DNA of 64,000 bases from Flavobacterium sp. LHD-85 (GCF_030929595.1 NZ_JAVFVR010000009.1:186001-250000), one strand, 5' to 3'. Positions 1 through 8,756 are shown, numbered from the stretch's first letter. Numbers and translations: made by a program. The notes: generated from the sequence alone by a model not told the origin.

Positions 1-622
1 GGTTTTCAATATCCGGTTTCACCCAATATTTTACACGATTATTAATTTCGTTTTTACGGATTACCATCGTAACCTCTGCTCCTTTCCTCCAACACTCCAA
101 AGCAGCATCTACAGAAGAATTATTCGCTCCAACAACCAAAACTTTTCTAAAAGCATATTCGTGTGCTTCTTTATAATAATGACGCACTTTTGGAAGGTTT
201 TCACCCAAAACATTCATTTCAATCGGAATATCATAAAAGCCAGTTGCAATTATGACATTCTTTGATTCGTAATTACATTTATCAGTTGTAATTCTAAAAA
301 TGTTTTGATTCTTCACTATTTCAGTTACTTTTTCAAATAAATTGATATTGAATTTAAAATAGCGATGAATATTTCTGTAGTATTCTAAAGCTTCTTGTCG
401 TCCAGGTTTCGGCGCCAAACAGTTAAACGGAATCCCGCCAATTTCTAATCTTTCTGCAGTAGAGAAAAAAGTCATATAAAGCGGGTAGTTAAAAATACTA
501 TTAACAATCGCACCTTTTTCTATAATTACATATTTTAAATTTTTCTTTTCAGCTTCTATTGCGCAAGCAAGTCCAATTGGTCCACCACCTACTATAACAA
601 GGTCATAAATTGATTCTGTCAT
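1..622 (-). CDS. ypdA: YpdA-like FAD/NAD(P)-dependent disulfide reductase, 3'-truncated by the window edge
   Basis: The gene begins at the ATG at 622 and runs off the left edge, so about 207 N-terminal residues are visible. The N-terminus carries an FAD-binding Rossmann motif GGGPIGLACA near residues 12-21. A second dinucleotide motif, VVGANNSSVDAA, lies near residue 160 and would bind NAD(P)H. This two-Rossmann layout, the short length and the segment on removal of a thiol pair fit the YpdA (putative bacillithiol disulfide reductase) family rather than classical thioredoxin reductase. It starts one base after the stop of the upstream CYTH gene, so the two are probably co-transcribed. The family role is reduction of bacillithiol disulfide; that substrate is inferred, not shown by the sequence. 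Confidence 0.82.
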   Translation of the reverse strand, partial: MTESIYDLVIVGGGPIGLACAIEAEKKNLKYVIIEKGAIVNSIFNYPLYMTFFSTAERLEIGGIPFNCLAPKPGRQEALEYYRNIHRYFKFNINLFEKVTEIVKNQNIFRITTDKCNYESKNVIIATGFYDIPIEMNVLGENLPKVRHYYKEAHEYAFRKVLVVGANNSSVDAALECWRKGAEVTMVIRKNEINNRVKYWVKPDIEN

Positions 623-623
623 T

Positions 624-1097
624 TTATTTTTGCCAGTCTTTATAAGGATTTTTGCTTAAATAAGCATTATAATATCTTTCATCGTTTGTTACTTCCTCTC
701 CTAGCCATTCTGGCTTTTCAAAAGTTTCATCCTCCGAATTTAATTCAATTTCAGCCATTACCAAGCCTTCATTTTCGCCATAAAATTCATCTACTTCAAA
801 TACATGATCGCCAGATTTTATTTCATAACGCGTTTTTTCAATTTTCCCTCTTTCGCATAATTTCAAAAGTTCCTGAGCTTCATCAAGCGGGATTTCATTC
901 TCCCATTCAAAACGAGACATACCGCCACTATGGCTTATTCCTTTTATGGTTATAAACCCTTTGTGACCTTTAATCCTAACCCTAACCGTACGCTCAGGAG
1001 CAGAACTCAAATACCCTTGAGCAATCTTATTCTGAGTAAAAGCTTGATTCTTGTAAACGTCAGATTTTACAAGAAACTTTCTTTCTATTTCAACCAT
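624..1097 (-). CDS. CYTH domain protein (inorganic triphosphatase / adenylate cyclase-like fold)
   Basis: The 157-residue protein opens with MVEIERKFLV, the ExExK signature that coordinates metal and triphosphate in the CYTH tunnel fold. Further alternating charged positions (RVRIKG, TIKG, RFEWE, EIEL near residue 116) fit the eight-stranded tunnel. Bacterial single-domain CYTH proteins of this size are usually triphosphatases acting on inorganic triphosphate or nucleoside triphosphates in the cytoplasm; the exact substrate cannot be read from sequence. It is followed by the YpdA-like gene with only one base between them, suggesting one transcript. Confidence 0.85.
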   Translation of the reverse strand: MVEIERKFLVKSDVYKNQAFTQNKIAQGYLSSAPERTVRVRIKGHKGFITIKGISHSGGMSRFEWENEIPLDEAQELLKLCERGKIEKTRYEIKSGDHVFEVDEFYGENEGLVMAEIELNSEDETFEKPEWLGEEVTNDERYYNAYLSKNPYKDWQK

Positions 1098-1231
1098 TTT
1101 TATTCTAGATTATTTTTTATGCAAGTTACTCATTTTAATCAAGCCTTTTAGTTTATAAAAAATGAAAAATATGTTAATTCATTCTTTTTATCAAACAGTA
1201 AAAAGAATCAAAATAACTGATTATTAACATC

Positions 1232-1258
1232 TTGCAATCATTATTTTAAGTAATTTTG
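1232..1258 (+). promoter_or_regulatory. Weak Bacteroidota-type promoter candidate
   Basis: TTG at 1232-1234 and TAATTTTG at 1251-1258 match the -33 and -7 elements, but the 16-base spacing is slightly short. It lies about 100 bases upstream of the helix-hairpin-helix gene at 1359. Confidence 0.3.
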
Positions 1259-1358
1259 ATAGAATCCAATCCTCAATAAACAGTTAGTTATCAATCTAAA
1301 ACATTTTTTACGCATAACTAAAAAACTTACTACAATTTAAACTCTAAAATAGAAGATC

Positions 1359-1883
1359 ATGAATGTACCTTATATTGCAATACCGATAGCACTAGGTGTA
1401 ATCTGTGGGATTTTAGGTTACATACTAGGTAAAATTACTTTTAAGAATGACAATTCACTTTCAGCATCTCTTCAAGCCGATTTAGATGTCTGTAAAGCTC
1501 ATACACGAAATTTAAACACAAGAATCTTAAAATTAGAAGCTGAACTGGCGACAAAAAACAAAACAGCAGTTCCTGAAATAATTCCTTTTGAGCCCAAATT
1601 AGCTTCAAATGCATTAGGAAAAAAAATAAAAGAAAATGATTTAAAAATAGTAGAAGGAATTGGCCCTAAAATAGAATCTTTATTTGTTAAAGCAGGAATA
1701 AAAACGTGGCAAAATCTGTCACAGGCATCCACCGAAAAATTGCAATCAATCTTAGATTCTGGTGGAGAAAACTATGCCATGCATAATCCGAGCACTTGGG
1801 CCAAACAAGCATTAATGGCTTATCAAGGAAAATGGATGGAATTGAAAGATTGGCAAGATAGTCTATTGGGCGGAAAAGAGTGA
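1359..1883 (+). CDS. Membrane-anchored protein with helix-hairpin-helix domain
   Basis: The 174-residue protein has an N-terminal transmembrane helix (about residues 5-24), a short coiled coil (about 38-65), then a helix-hairpin-helix-like domain around residues 95-135 with the GIGPKIESLF motif followed by the hairpin GIKTWQNLSQAS. Such motifs bind DNA backbone in nucleases and polymerases. In membrane-anchored proteins of this layout the domain is common in Bacteroidota but its role is unknown. It stands alone between the CYTH gene and menC and faces the opposite way. No catalytic domain is visible, so only the domain layout is supported. Confidence 0.7.
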   Translation: MNVPYIAIPIALGVICGILGYILGKITFKNDNSLSASLQADLDVCKAHTRNLNTRILKLEAELATKNKTAVPEIIPFEPKLASNALGKKIKENDLKIVEGIGPKIESLFVKAGIKTWQNLSQASTEKLQSILDSGGENYAMHNPSTWAKQALMAYQGKWMELKDWQDSLLGGKE

Positions 1884-1885
1884 AA

Positions 1886-1972
1886 AGAAGACACTAAGTT
1901 TCTAAGATACTGAGATGCTAAGATTTTACTTTTTGAGACTTAGGAGCTTAGTATCTTAGAAACTTGACCATT
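1886..1972. repeat. Intergenic ACTAAGTTTCTAAG-type low-complexity repeat
   Basis: A run of words of the type CTAAG, CTTAGT and TCTTAGAAAC fills the space between two convergent genes and reads as an imperfect inverted repeat. Similar words recur at 2998-3030, 21820-21853, 38716-38748 and 38855-38891, always between genes. Confidence 0.6.
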
Positions 1973-2987
1973 TCTTAGAAGCATTGTACCAAAGCTGGCC
2001 TTTTTTTACTTCTAGCGGGCATTCTATATTATTAGTATATAATGCTCCGGTTCCTAAACCTTGAGGCATATCTGAATTTAATGTAAATGTCCATTGTGCA
2101 ATCGCATTCAGTCCAATATTGCTTTCTAATGCCGATGTAATCCACCAGCCGATATTGTATTTTTCTGCTAAAGTGATCCATTCTTGTGTACCTTTGAAAC
2201 CGCCAATAAAGCTTGGTTTTAAAATAATGTATTGAGGTCTAATTTCCTGAAGCAATTTTTCTTTTTCTTCAAACGAAAATACACCAATAAGTTCTTCATC
2301 TAAAGCTATTGGAAATGGAGTTTCTCTGCACAATTTAGCCATTTCTTCAACTTGGCCTTTTTTAATTGGCTGTTCAATGCTATGAAGCTGAAATTGATTT
2401 AATTGCTTTAATTTATCTAAAGCTTCTATTGAAGAAAAAGCGCCATTAGCATCTACTCTAATTTCTATTTCTTCCTGTGAAAAATGGCTTCTAATGAACT
2501 GCAATAATTCTAATTCTTTATTGAAATCTATAGCACCAATTTTCAGTTTTATACAGCCAAAATCATCAGACAATTTTTCCTCTATCTGCTGTTTCATAAA
2601 AGCCGATTCACCCATCCAGACTAATCCGTTTATAGGAATTGAACTTGTATTATTGGTAAAATTAGATGGAAACAAAAGATATGGATTTTCACTTTTAAGC
2701 GATAAAAAAGCCATTTCTATCCCAAATTGTATGGAAGGAAATTCTAATAAAGCCTTCCAAAGAGCTGTTTCCCCTAAATGAATATTATCGCAAGCCCATT
2801 TTAATTTTTCTTCATAATCTTCACGATCATCTGCGCTCAAACCACGCAGTATGCCACACTCTCCTATTCCTTTTTTGCCGTTTTCCTCTAGCACTATAAA
2901 CCAAGTTTCTTTCTCAGTCATAATTCCTCTGGAAGTTCCTGACGGGCGTTTAAATTCTAGTAAATATTTATGATAAGATGCGTTCAT
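1956..2987 (-). CDS. menC: o-Succinylbenzoate synthase MenC
   Basis: The 343-residue protein has the enolase-superfamily muconate-lactonizing layout. The KxK catalytic pair is at K147 and K149 (CIKLKI). Metal ligands are D179 (VDANGAF), E205 (SIEQP) and D230 (ALDEE), and the opposing lysine is K257 (ILKPS). MenC dehydrates SHCHC to o-succinylbenzoate in cytosolic menaquinone synthesis. Its presence downstream of menD, menB and menA on the same strand supports MenC over dipeptide epimerase or muconate cycloisomerase, which share the fold. menE, often next to menC in this phylum, is not seen. The start ATG at 2987 gives a normal family N-terminus. Confidence 0.88.
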   Translation of the reverse strand: MNASYHKYLLEFKRPSGTSRGIMTEKETWFIVLEENGKKGIGECGILRGLSADDREDYEEKLKWACDNIHLGETALWKALLEFPSIQFGIEMAFLSLKSENPYLLFPSNFTNNTSSIPINGLVWMGESAFMKQQIEEKLSDDFGCIKLKIGAIDFNKELELLQFIRSHFSQEEIEIRVDANGAFSSIEALDKLKQLNQFQLHSIEQPIKKGQVEEMAKLCRETPFPIALDEELIGVFSFEEKEKLLQEIRPQYIILKPSFIGGFKGTQEWITLAEKYNIGWWITSALESNIGLNAIAQWTFTLNSDMPQGLGTGALYTNNIECPLEVKKGQLWYNASKKWSSF

Positions 2988-3072
2988 TTTTTTAAAGGGA
3001 CTGAGATGCTAAGCTACTGAGGCACTAAGCTTTTCTTAATACTCTTCATGTAGCAATTTGTGCATTAGAAAC

Positions 3073-4311
3073 TTAGTTGTATAATTTTAAGATTTTTTCA
3101 AAATCTTTTGAAGGTAAGCCTGCTTTTTCAAAAGCTTGAAAATCAAGTTTTGTTTTTGCTGTCCAGCTTAAACTGTCCGTTACGTTCTGAGTCTGGTATT
3201 TTTTATAAATCGCTTTGGCAGCACTGTAGTCATCACTTACTAAATAAGTATGTGCCAAATTTAATTTGACCAATAATTCAGTATCATCCAATTTTTCACC
3301 TTCCTGAAGCACTTTTAATGCTTTTGCATACTGCTTGGTCAAAATGTAGCAGTAGCCTAGTGAACCGTAATCTAGAGCAGTTGCTTTACCTTCGTTTACA
3401 ATTGTGTTTAATTTAGGAATCGCTTCGTTATACTTTTGAGTTTTAATTAAAGAAGCGACTTGTGTTCTTAAATCGTTGAATACATTTTTAGAAATATCAG
3501 CATCCTTGTAACAGCTGTTTCCAAAATCTTTATACACTTTTGTTTTCTCTACAGCCAATAATTTCTGAAACTCATCATAACGATATTGTTTCATGATTTT
3601 ATTCAGGATGCAAACGCAAAAATCATCAGAATTAGCCATTTTCTGTGCCATTGTAGACGTTTTGCATAAACTGATAATTTCATTTTTGTTGTCCTGATTC
3701 CATCCGCGATTTAGTTTTGTATCTACCCAAGGCACTACTTCCAAAACTACTTTTTGGCTTAAGATCCAGTTTTTGCTTTCAAAACCAAACCAGATTGTGC
3801 CGATGTTTTCCGTCAAGCATGATGATTTATTTACAGATAAGCGTTTAGCATCTTTGCTAACAGGTTCTGCCTGAGAATAGCAAGCTTTGTCAATTTTACC
3901 ATCTGCAACATATTTTTTTGCATTTTCGTTGGACGTGAAAATCGAATAGGCACACTCATCCTCTCCCGAAATTTTGGACATCAGGAATACAGCGCCTGCA
4001 GAACCTTGGCTAACACCTGTTGGGTCAGGAATTGCTTTTAACAAAGAAACCAAGCTATTGGCCATTTCCTGATTTTTATCTAAAAGTGTGATTCTATATA
4101 CAATTTCTGTAGTTCCAACTGGTAAGTCTTCTGTTGGTATAGAAATTCTATCGCGTGCAGGAACCATAATTTCTTTGGTTGTTGCACGTTCTTTGTCCCA
4201 ATAACCGTCTTTTTGTCCAAAAGCGTTATAGGAAGTTGCGATAAATAGTAATAAAAGGATTTGTTTGAAAGTTGTACTTTGTGATGATGCTTTAAGTGCC
4301 ACAGATTTCAC
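3073..4311 (-). CDS. Exported TPR-repeat protein of unknown function
   Basis: The 412-residue protein has a hydrophobic export signal (about residues 16-32, ending near NAFGQ). A central region contains CVCILNK and a further Cys pair, and the C-terminal third has tetratricopeptide-like helices (about residues 285-400, including GSLGYCYILTKQYAKAL). The start is a GTG, in frame with a stop two codons upstream. An alternative GTG lies three codons later, and no ATG occurs before the signal peptide. Both GTGs fall in the phrase CTGTGAAATCTGTGGC, which looks like repeat DNA, so the exact start is uncertain. It sits inside the menaquinone block but no enzymatic motif links it to the pathway. Confidence 0.65.
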   Translation of the reverse strand: MKSVALKASSQSTTFKQILLLLFIATSYNAFGQKDGYWDKERATTKEIMVPARDRISIPTEDLPVGTTEIVYRITLLDKNQEMANSLVSLLKAIPDPTGVSQGSAGAVFLMSKISGEDECAYSIFTSNENAKKYVADGKIDKACYSQAEPVSKDAKRLSVNKSSCLTENIGTIWFGFESKNWILSQKVVLEVVPWVDTKLNRGWNQDNKNEIISLCKTSTMAQKMANSDDFCVCILNKIMKQYRYDEFQKLLAVEKTKVYKDFGNSCYKDADISKNVFNDLRTQVASLIKTQKYNEAIPKLNTIVNEGKATALDYGSLGYCYILTKQYAKALKVLQEGEKLDDTELLVKLNLAHTYLVSDDYSAAKAIYKKYQTQNVTDSLSWTAKTKLDFQAFEKAGLPSKDFEKILKLYN

Positions 4312-4373
4312 AGATTAAAATGATTTTTAATTCAATTAACATAGATTATGCCAAATAACTTTCTTAAGAAATT

Positions 4374-4505
4374 GAGTGCCCTAGCCCCAATAGAGGCGGT
4401 ATCTCCCGATTTAGAAAAACAAGGCTTTTTCAGCCGTGTTTTTTGTTAATCGGGAATTTAGCCGAAAGCGGGATTGGCTCCTTCCTTCAACTCCGCTCAG
4501 GATGA
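4374..4505. repeat. Hairpin-bearing intergenic repeat plus GTCATCCTGAGC-type half-repeat
   Basis: The left part begins GCCCTAGCCCCAATAGAGGCGG and ends with GCGGGATTGGCTCC, matching the ends of the elements at 34600-34683 and 55903-55978. The interior differs: a long hairpin pairs TCCCGATT with AATCGGGA and AAAAACA with TGTTTTT around a GGCT/AGCC core. The right part, CAACTCCGCTCAGGATGAC, is one half of the GTCACCCTGAGC repeat seen at 39711-39775. Confidence 0.6.
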
Positions 4506-4508
4506 CAA

Positions 4509-5186
4509 TTATAATTCAATAGAATCTCCGATTGGTAAAAGCATTAAATCTTTTCCTTTGTCGAAGAATTTGCGAATTGCTTCTTCATGATTGATTTCGA
4601 TATAACCGAAAGTATCGAAGTGATATCCTAAAACTTTGTCGCATTCTACAAAATCTGAAGCAATAATAGCGTCTTCAACATCCATTGTAAAGTTGTTTCC
4701 GATTGGGAGAATGGCTAAATCCAGTTTTGTACGAAGCGGAATCAATTTCATATCGTAAGTCAATGCCGTATCTCCAGCGATATAGATGTTTTTATGCTCG
4801 CCTTCGATTACAAAACCTCCAGGGTTTCCTCCGTAAGAACCGTCAGGAAAACTGCTTGAGTGAATTGCGTTTACATATTTTACCTTTCCGAAATCAAATT
4901 TCCAGCTTCCGCCGTGATTCATTGGGTGCGAATTGAATCCTTTTTTTGCGTAATGACTTGCAATTTCTGCATTAGAAACAATAACTGCATCGGTATTTTT
5001 AGCAATGGCTTCAACATCTAGAACGTGATCAGGATGTGCATGTGTTAGCAAAATATAATCGGCTCTAATAGTACTCAGGTTGATCGATGCAGCTTGCGGG
5101 TTTCCAGTAATAAATGGATCCACAATAATGTGTTTTCCTCCTACTTCAATTCCTAATGAAGCGTGTCCGTAGTAAGTAATTTTCAT
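4509..5186 (-). CDS. UPF0173-family metallo-beta-lactamase-fold hydrolase
   Basis: The 225-residue protein is a complete metallo-beta-lactamase fold of the UPF0173 type. It opens MKITYYGHAS, followed by VDPF near residue 23, the metal motif THAHPDH at 48-54, AGDT near residue 138, and the C-terminal GYHFDTF. The family is about 225-230 residues, so the gene is full length. It lies 28 bases downstream of menA on the same strand and is probably in the same transcript. The family's substrate is not established, and the link to menaquinone synthesis rests on position only. Confidence 0.85.
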   Translation of the reverse strand: MKITYYGHASLGIEVGGKHIIVDPFITGNPQAASINLSTIRADYILLTHAHPDHVLDVEAIAKNTDAVIVSNAEIASHYAKKGFNSHPMNHGGSWKFDFGKVKYVNAIHSSSFPDGSYGGNPGGFVIEGEHKNIYIAGDTALTYDMKLIPLRTKLDLAILPIGNNFTMDVEDAIIASDFVECDKVLGYHFDTFGYIEINHEEAIRKFFDKGKDLMLLPIGDSIEL

Positions 5187-5214
5187 TTTGTTACCTTTTA
5201 AATTTAACGTTGTT

Positions 5215-6177
5215 TTATCTTCCTCCTAAAAATAGATTTACAATAATGTCTGAAATCAATGAAATCATACAAACTGTAAGCAATATAGAAAGCAAAAATG
5301 TGCTTAATGCCAGTTTTTTCAATTCTGGATCTAATAATTTTGGATCTTGGTTTTTGTAAACCGTGATTAAATGTTTTATTAATGGAATATATGCCAATAC
5401 AAATAGATATTGATCAAAGTTATAATTGCTTAAAATTGCAAAAATAACCACCAAAAGCATCGCGCCAACGATCAAAGTATAATGGTAAATCTTAGCTTTT
5501 TCAGCACCCATTTGTACTACAATTGTGTTTTTACCTGCTTTTTTATCTGATTCCTGATCGCGCATATTGTTTAGGTTCAAAACTCCAACGCTCAACAATC
5601 CGATTGCTACTGCCGGAAGAATTAAAAGCTGATCTACTTCTTTTGCATATAAAAAGTTTACTCCTAACGTACTCACTAATCCGAAGAAAATGAAAACAAA
5701 TAAATCTCCTAATCCTCTATATCCATAAGCAGAATTACCTACAGTGTATTTAATTGCAGCCACAATAGCCGCAATCCCTAACAGCAGGAAAAAGATAGAA
5801 TACCCGAAATTGTCTTTTCCGAAAGCAAAATAAATTAATATAATGGCAGACAATAAAGTTAAAAACGAAGTAATAACAATCGCTTTTTTCATTGCCTGCG
5901 GCGTAATAACACCGCTCTGAATAGCACGCTGAGGACCAACTCGATCCGCGTTATCGGTGCCTTTTACTCCATCACCATAATCGTTAGCAAAATTGGATAA
6001 AACTTGCAAACCTAAAGTTGTCAATAAAGCAAAACCAAAAACTTTCCAGCTGAATACTTCAGTTGGAGTGTTGATAGTTTCTGTTGGATTTGACAAAGCA
6101 TAAATACTTCCAACTATAATTCCGGAAACTGATAAAGGTAATGTGCGCAGTCTAGCGGCTTCAATCCAATGTTTCAT
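5215..6177 (-). CDS. menA: 1,4-Dihydroxy-2-naphthoate polyprenyltransferase MenA
   Basis: This 320-residue UbiA-superfamily membrane prenyltransferase has two Asp-rich magnesium/diphosphate motifs, NFANDYGDG at residues 62-70 and NNMRDQESD at 203-211, with about eight to nine hydrophobic helices. MenA attaches the polyprenyl tail to dihydroxynaphthoate at the inner membrane. The ATG at 6177 (MKHWIEAARLRTLPLS) is chosen because it matches the family N-terminus. An upstream TTG at 6210 is in frame but would translate repeat DNA (CTCAAGTTTCAGG). The menB gene lies upstream on the same strand, and the UPF0173 gene follows closely. Confidence 0.93.
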   Translation of the reverse strand: MKHWIEAARLRTLPLSVSGIIVGSIYALSNPTETINTPTEVFSWKVFGFALLTTLGLQVLSNFANDYGDGVKGTDNADRVGPQRAIQSGVITPQAMKKAIVITSFLTLLSAIILIYFAFGKDNFGYSIFFLLLGIAAIVAAIKYTVGNSAYGYRGLGDLFVFIFFGLVSTLGVNFLYAKEVDQLLILPAVAIGLLSVGVLNLNNMRDQESDKKAGKNTIVVQMGAEKAKIYHYTLIVGAMLLVVIFAILSNYNFDQYLFVLAYIPLIKHLITVYKNQDPKLLDPELKKLALSTFLLSILLTVCMISLISDIIVNLFLGGR

Positions 6178-6192
6178 TATTTGTTTTGTTTG

Positions 6193-6248
6193 TTTAGTTT
6201 CAGGTCTCAAGTTTCAGGTTCCTAACTTGAAACCTGAAACTTGAAACT
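6193..6248. repeat. Inverted TTTCAGGTT / AACCTGAAAC repeat
   Basis: Copies of CAAGTTTCAGG and CCTGAAACTTG face each other around a short centre between menB and menA. The word is related to the TTTCAAG/TTTCATG tandem at 39638-39700. The element can form a hairpin in either strand and may act as an intra-operon attenuator, but nothing proves that. Confidence 0.6.
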
Positions 6249-6262
6249 ATTTTATAACTTAT

Positions 6263-7096
6263 TTATGGCAACCACTTATTTTCGCCAAAGTTTGGCTTTC
6301 TTTTTTCTAGGAAAGCATTTCTACCTTCTTTAGCTTCTTCGGTCATGTAAGCCAAACGAGTTGCTTCACCCGCAAAAACTTGTTGTCCGACCATTCCGTC
6401 ATCTGTCAAGTTCATTGCAAATTTCAGCATTTTTATAGATGTTGGCGATTTTTGAAGAATTTCCTGCGCCCACTCATAAGCGGTAGCTTCTAACTCGTCG
6501 TGCGGAATTACAGCATTTACCATTCCCATTTCAAAAGCTTCTTGAGCAGAATAGTTGCGCCCTAAAAAGAAAATCTCACGAGCTTTTTTCTGACCTACCA
6601 TTTTGGCCAAATATGCCGATCCGTAACCGCCATCAAAACTTGTTACGTCTGCATCAGTTTGTTTAAAAATGGCATGTTCTTTACTTGCAAGCGTCATATC
6701 GCACACAACATGTAAACTATGTCCGCCACCTACAGCCCAACCTGGTACGACAGCAATAACCACTTTAGGCATAAAACGAATTAGACGTTGCACTTCTAAA
6801 ATATTTAAACGGTGCTGTCCGTCGTCTCCAACATATCCTTGGTGTCCACGTGCATTTTGATCTCCACCGCTGCAGAAAGAATAAACTCCGTCTTTTGTTG
6901 AAGGCCCTTCAGCAGAAAGTAAAACTACACCAATCGAAGTATCTTCTTGAGCATCATAAAAAGCTTGGTATAATTCTGAAGTAGTTTTAGGACGAAATGC
7001 ATTTCTAACATTTGGTCTGTTAAAGGCTATTCTCGCTACTCCATTACATTTTTTATAAGTTATATCTTCAAATTCTCTGGCTGTAATCCAATCCAT
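6263..7096 (-). CDS. menB: 1,4-Dihydroxy-2-naphthoyl-CoA synthase MenB
   Basis: The 277-residue crotonase-fold protein carries MenB hallmarks: SGGDQ at 76-80, GWAVGGGHSLH at 119-129 (oxyanion hole region), and FDGGYGSAYLA at 154-164 with the conserved Asp. MenB closes the second ring of the naphthoate from o-succinylbenzoyl-CoA. Length and the C-terminal FGENKWLP-type tail agree with full-length family members. It is the first gene after the long gene-free stretch to its right, and menA follows. Confidence 0.95.
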   Translation of the reverse strand: MDWITAREFEDITYKKCNGVARIAFNRPNVRNAFRPKTTSELYQAFYDAQEDTSIGVVLLSAEGPSTKDGVYSFCSGGDQNARGHQGYVGDDGQHRLNILEVQRLIRFMPKVVIAVVPGWAVGGGHSLHVVCDMTLASKEHAIFKQTDADVTSFDGGYGSAYLAKMVGQKKAREIFFLGRNYSAQEAFEMGMVNAVIPHDELEATAYEWAQEILQKSPTSIKMLKFAMNLTDDGMVGQQVFAGEATRLAYMTEEAKEGRNAFLEKRKPNFGENKWLP

Positions 7097-7348
7097 TTTG
7101 ATTTTTTGTTTAAAATAATTATACGGTAAAAATAAAGCATTTTTACTACTTTACCTACTCAATCAGTCTTAAGTCTTTACTAAATTGACTTGCAATGTTA
7201 ACAATTGGTATTTACCTACAAAAAATAACATTTTTTAACATTAGTTTAGAAAAATAATATTTAATTTTACACCCTAGAAATCAATGAGATACAAATTATT
7301 TCAAAGATTTCAGATTGATTTTCTTTCACTGATTTATTAACCTAAAAA

Positions 7349-7471
7349 ATGATTTTTTTGAGAAAATTTAAAAAATTTGTCGCTCATTTTTTTAGGGTTT
7401 TAAGTAACAAACCTCAATTAAAGGAGCAAATGATTTATGTGTTTGTCGAAACTTCAAAAAGAAAAAAGTAA
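7349..7471 (+). CDS. Possible 40-residue basic small protein
   Basis: An ATG-started frame of 40 codons encodes a basic peptide beginning MIFLRKFKKF and ending ETSKRKK. It is preceded by an A-rich stretch as many genes here are, and an internal AAGGAG sits before a second in-frame ATG at codon 28. I do not recognise a family. It may instead be chance coding next to the RNA-like element that begins directly after its stop. Confidence 0.3.
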   Translation: MIFLRKFKKFVAHFFRVLSNKPQLKEQMIYVFVETSKRKK

Positions 7472-7623
7472 CACCTAAGGTTAAATGTTAGAATTGTCTA
7501 TTAATTAGTATAGAAATGATAACGAAAAGAGGAAAAAAGTACTAATTCACCACTTTCTAAAAGTTATTTTATAAAACCAATGGATGAGCCGTGAAATTCT
7601 CTTTTTTGCTTTTAAGATAGGTG
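7472..7623 (+). ncRNA. Candidate rod-shaped structured RNA
   Basis: Four nested complementary pairs are visible: CACCTA (7472-7477) with TAGGTG (7618-7623); TTAAA (7481-7485) with TTTAA (about 7611-7615); AAAAGAG (7525-7531) with CTCTTTT (7599-7605); and AATTCAC (7544-7550) with GTGAAATT (7591-7598, one bulge). This gives a long interrupted helix with a large internal loop, reminiscent of 6S-like RNAs, and a terminator-like hairpin follows at 7761. The strand is inferred from that terminator. No sequence match to a known family is claimed. Confidence 0.33.
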
Positions 7624-7760
7624 CATTAATTATTTAAAAGACATACCATCAATGGAATGATTTCCAAAATTCGTAAAGCTATTGTTCTGAGATGGATTCG
7701 AATTATTTTATTTCTGTTTTTTTTTAATTACAATTTTTTTTAAAACTGAATAAAAAGCGA

Positions 7761-7790
7761 AAGGCTGCTTGTAATGAGCAGCCTTTTGTA
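7761..7790 (+). terminator. Rho-independent terminator-like hairpin
   Basis: AAGGCTGCT pairs with AGCAGCCTT around GTAATG and is followed by TTTTGTATTATA. The plus-strand T-run favours termination of a plus-strand transcript. No long plus-strand gene lies upstream, which supports a small gene or RNA there. Confidence 0.6.
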
Positions 7791-7901
7791 TTATAATAAT
7801 TTTGCTGACGCAAGAATAAATTCCAAAATATAAAAATTTCAAATTCCAATGGATTGCGTTCAATCAGTCTTGGAATCTAAAATTTTGGCGTTTTTAGATT
7901 T

Positions 7902-8756
7902 TTATTCTTTTACTAGATAAATTCCGTCTTCTTTAATTTCGATTAATTTTTCTTTATATAAAGATCCAATTGCTTTTTTGAATGATTTTTTACTCATTTT
8001 CAAAACAGTTTTGATGTCTTCTGGGTGCGAATCGTCATTTAAACGAAGAAAACCTCTGCTGGCTCTTAACTCGCTAAGAATTTTTTCTGCATTAGGTTCA
8101 ATGCTTTCAAAACCTTGTGCCTGAAGCGCTACATCAATTTTATTATCAGGACGAATATTTTTGATATAACCGCGCATTCTATCTCCAGTTCTTATTGCAT
8201 CATCGTAAACTTCATCTTTATACAAAAGCCCTTTGTGACGCTCGTTAATGATAACATTGATTCCCATATCGGTAATATGAGAAACAATTAAATCTACTTC
8301 TTCTCCTTTTTCAACTGTCAGATTATCATTGTTCAAAAACTGATTGGTTTTACTTGAAGCAACCAAACGATTAGTTTGTTTATCTAAGTATAAGTAAACC
8401 AAATATCGTTTTCCTTTCTCCATCGGTCGCGCTTGCTCTTTAAATGGAACAAGAATATCTTTTTCCATTCCCCAGTCCATAAATGCCCCGACATTATTAA
8501 TGTAGTTCACTCTCAATAGAGCAAACTCATTTAGTAAAATATATGGTACTAAAGTAGTTGCAACTGGTCGCTGTTCGTGATCTAAGTAAACAAAAACAAT
8601 TAATTCTTCACCAATTTCAAATACTTTTGGCACATATTTATTTGGAAGCAAAACATCGTGAACTCCATCTGGATCATTCTCCGGATCTCCTAAAAACAAA
8701 CCAACTTTGGTATCACGTAATATAGTTAGCGTATTGTATTTTCCTATTTCTAGCAT
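7902..8756 (-). CDS. CvfB-like S1 RNA-binding protein
   Basis: The 284-residue protein has tandem S1-like OB folds followed by a winged-helix C-terminus, the layout of the CvfB/YitL family. The N-terminal segment GLFLGDPENDPDGVHDVLLP and the later MDWGMEKDILVPF are typical strand-loop signatures of these domains. The last about 60 residues (SHPEDIKTVLKMSKKSFKKA) form the helical winged helix. CvfB proteins bind RNA and affect virulence regulation in Staphylococcus; the role in Bacteroidota is not known. It lies between DUF2853 and menB on the same strand. Confidence 0.87.
   Translation of the reverse strand: MLEIGKYNTLTILRDTKVGLFLGDPENDPDGVHDVLLPNKYVPKVFEIGEELIVFVYLDHEQRPVATTLVPYILLNEFALLRVNYINNVGAFMDWGMEKDILVPFKEQARPMEKGKRYLVYLYLDKQTNRLVASSKTNQFLNNDNLTVEKGEEVDLIVSHITDMGINVIINERHKGLLYKDEVYDDAIRTGDRMRGYIKNIRPDNKIDVALQAQGFESIEPNAEKILSELRASRGFLRLNDDSHPEDIKTVLKMSKKSFKKAIGSLYKEKLIEIKEDGIYLVKE

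Larger units (their letters stand above)
7097..7901. other. 805-bp gene-free stretch: small ORF, RNA-like element, terminator and repeat
   Basis: No long ORF is present. From left to right it holds an AT-rich menB upstream region, a possible 40-codon ORF (7349-7471), nested inverted repeats (7472-7623), a hairpin with T-run (7761-7790) and TTCCAAAT-type repeat words (7815-7895). Between 7624 and 7760 nothing recognisable was seen. Confidence 0.6.

Noticed and set aside
5215..6210. Longer menA form starting at TTG 6210
   Set aside because: The extra residues translate repeat DNA and the ATG at 6177 matches the family start.
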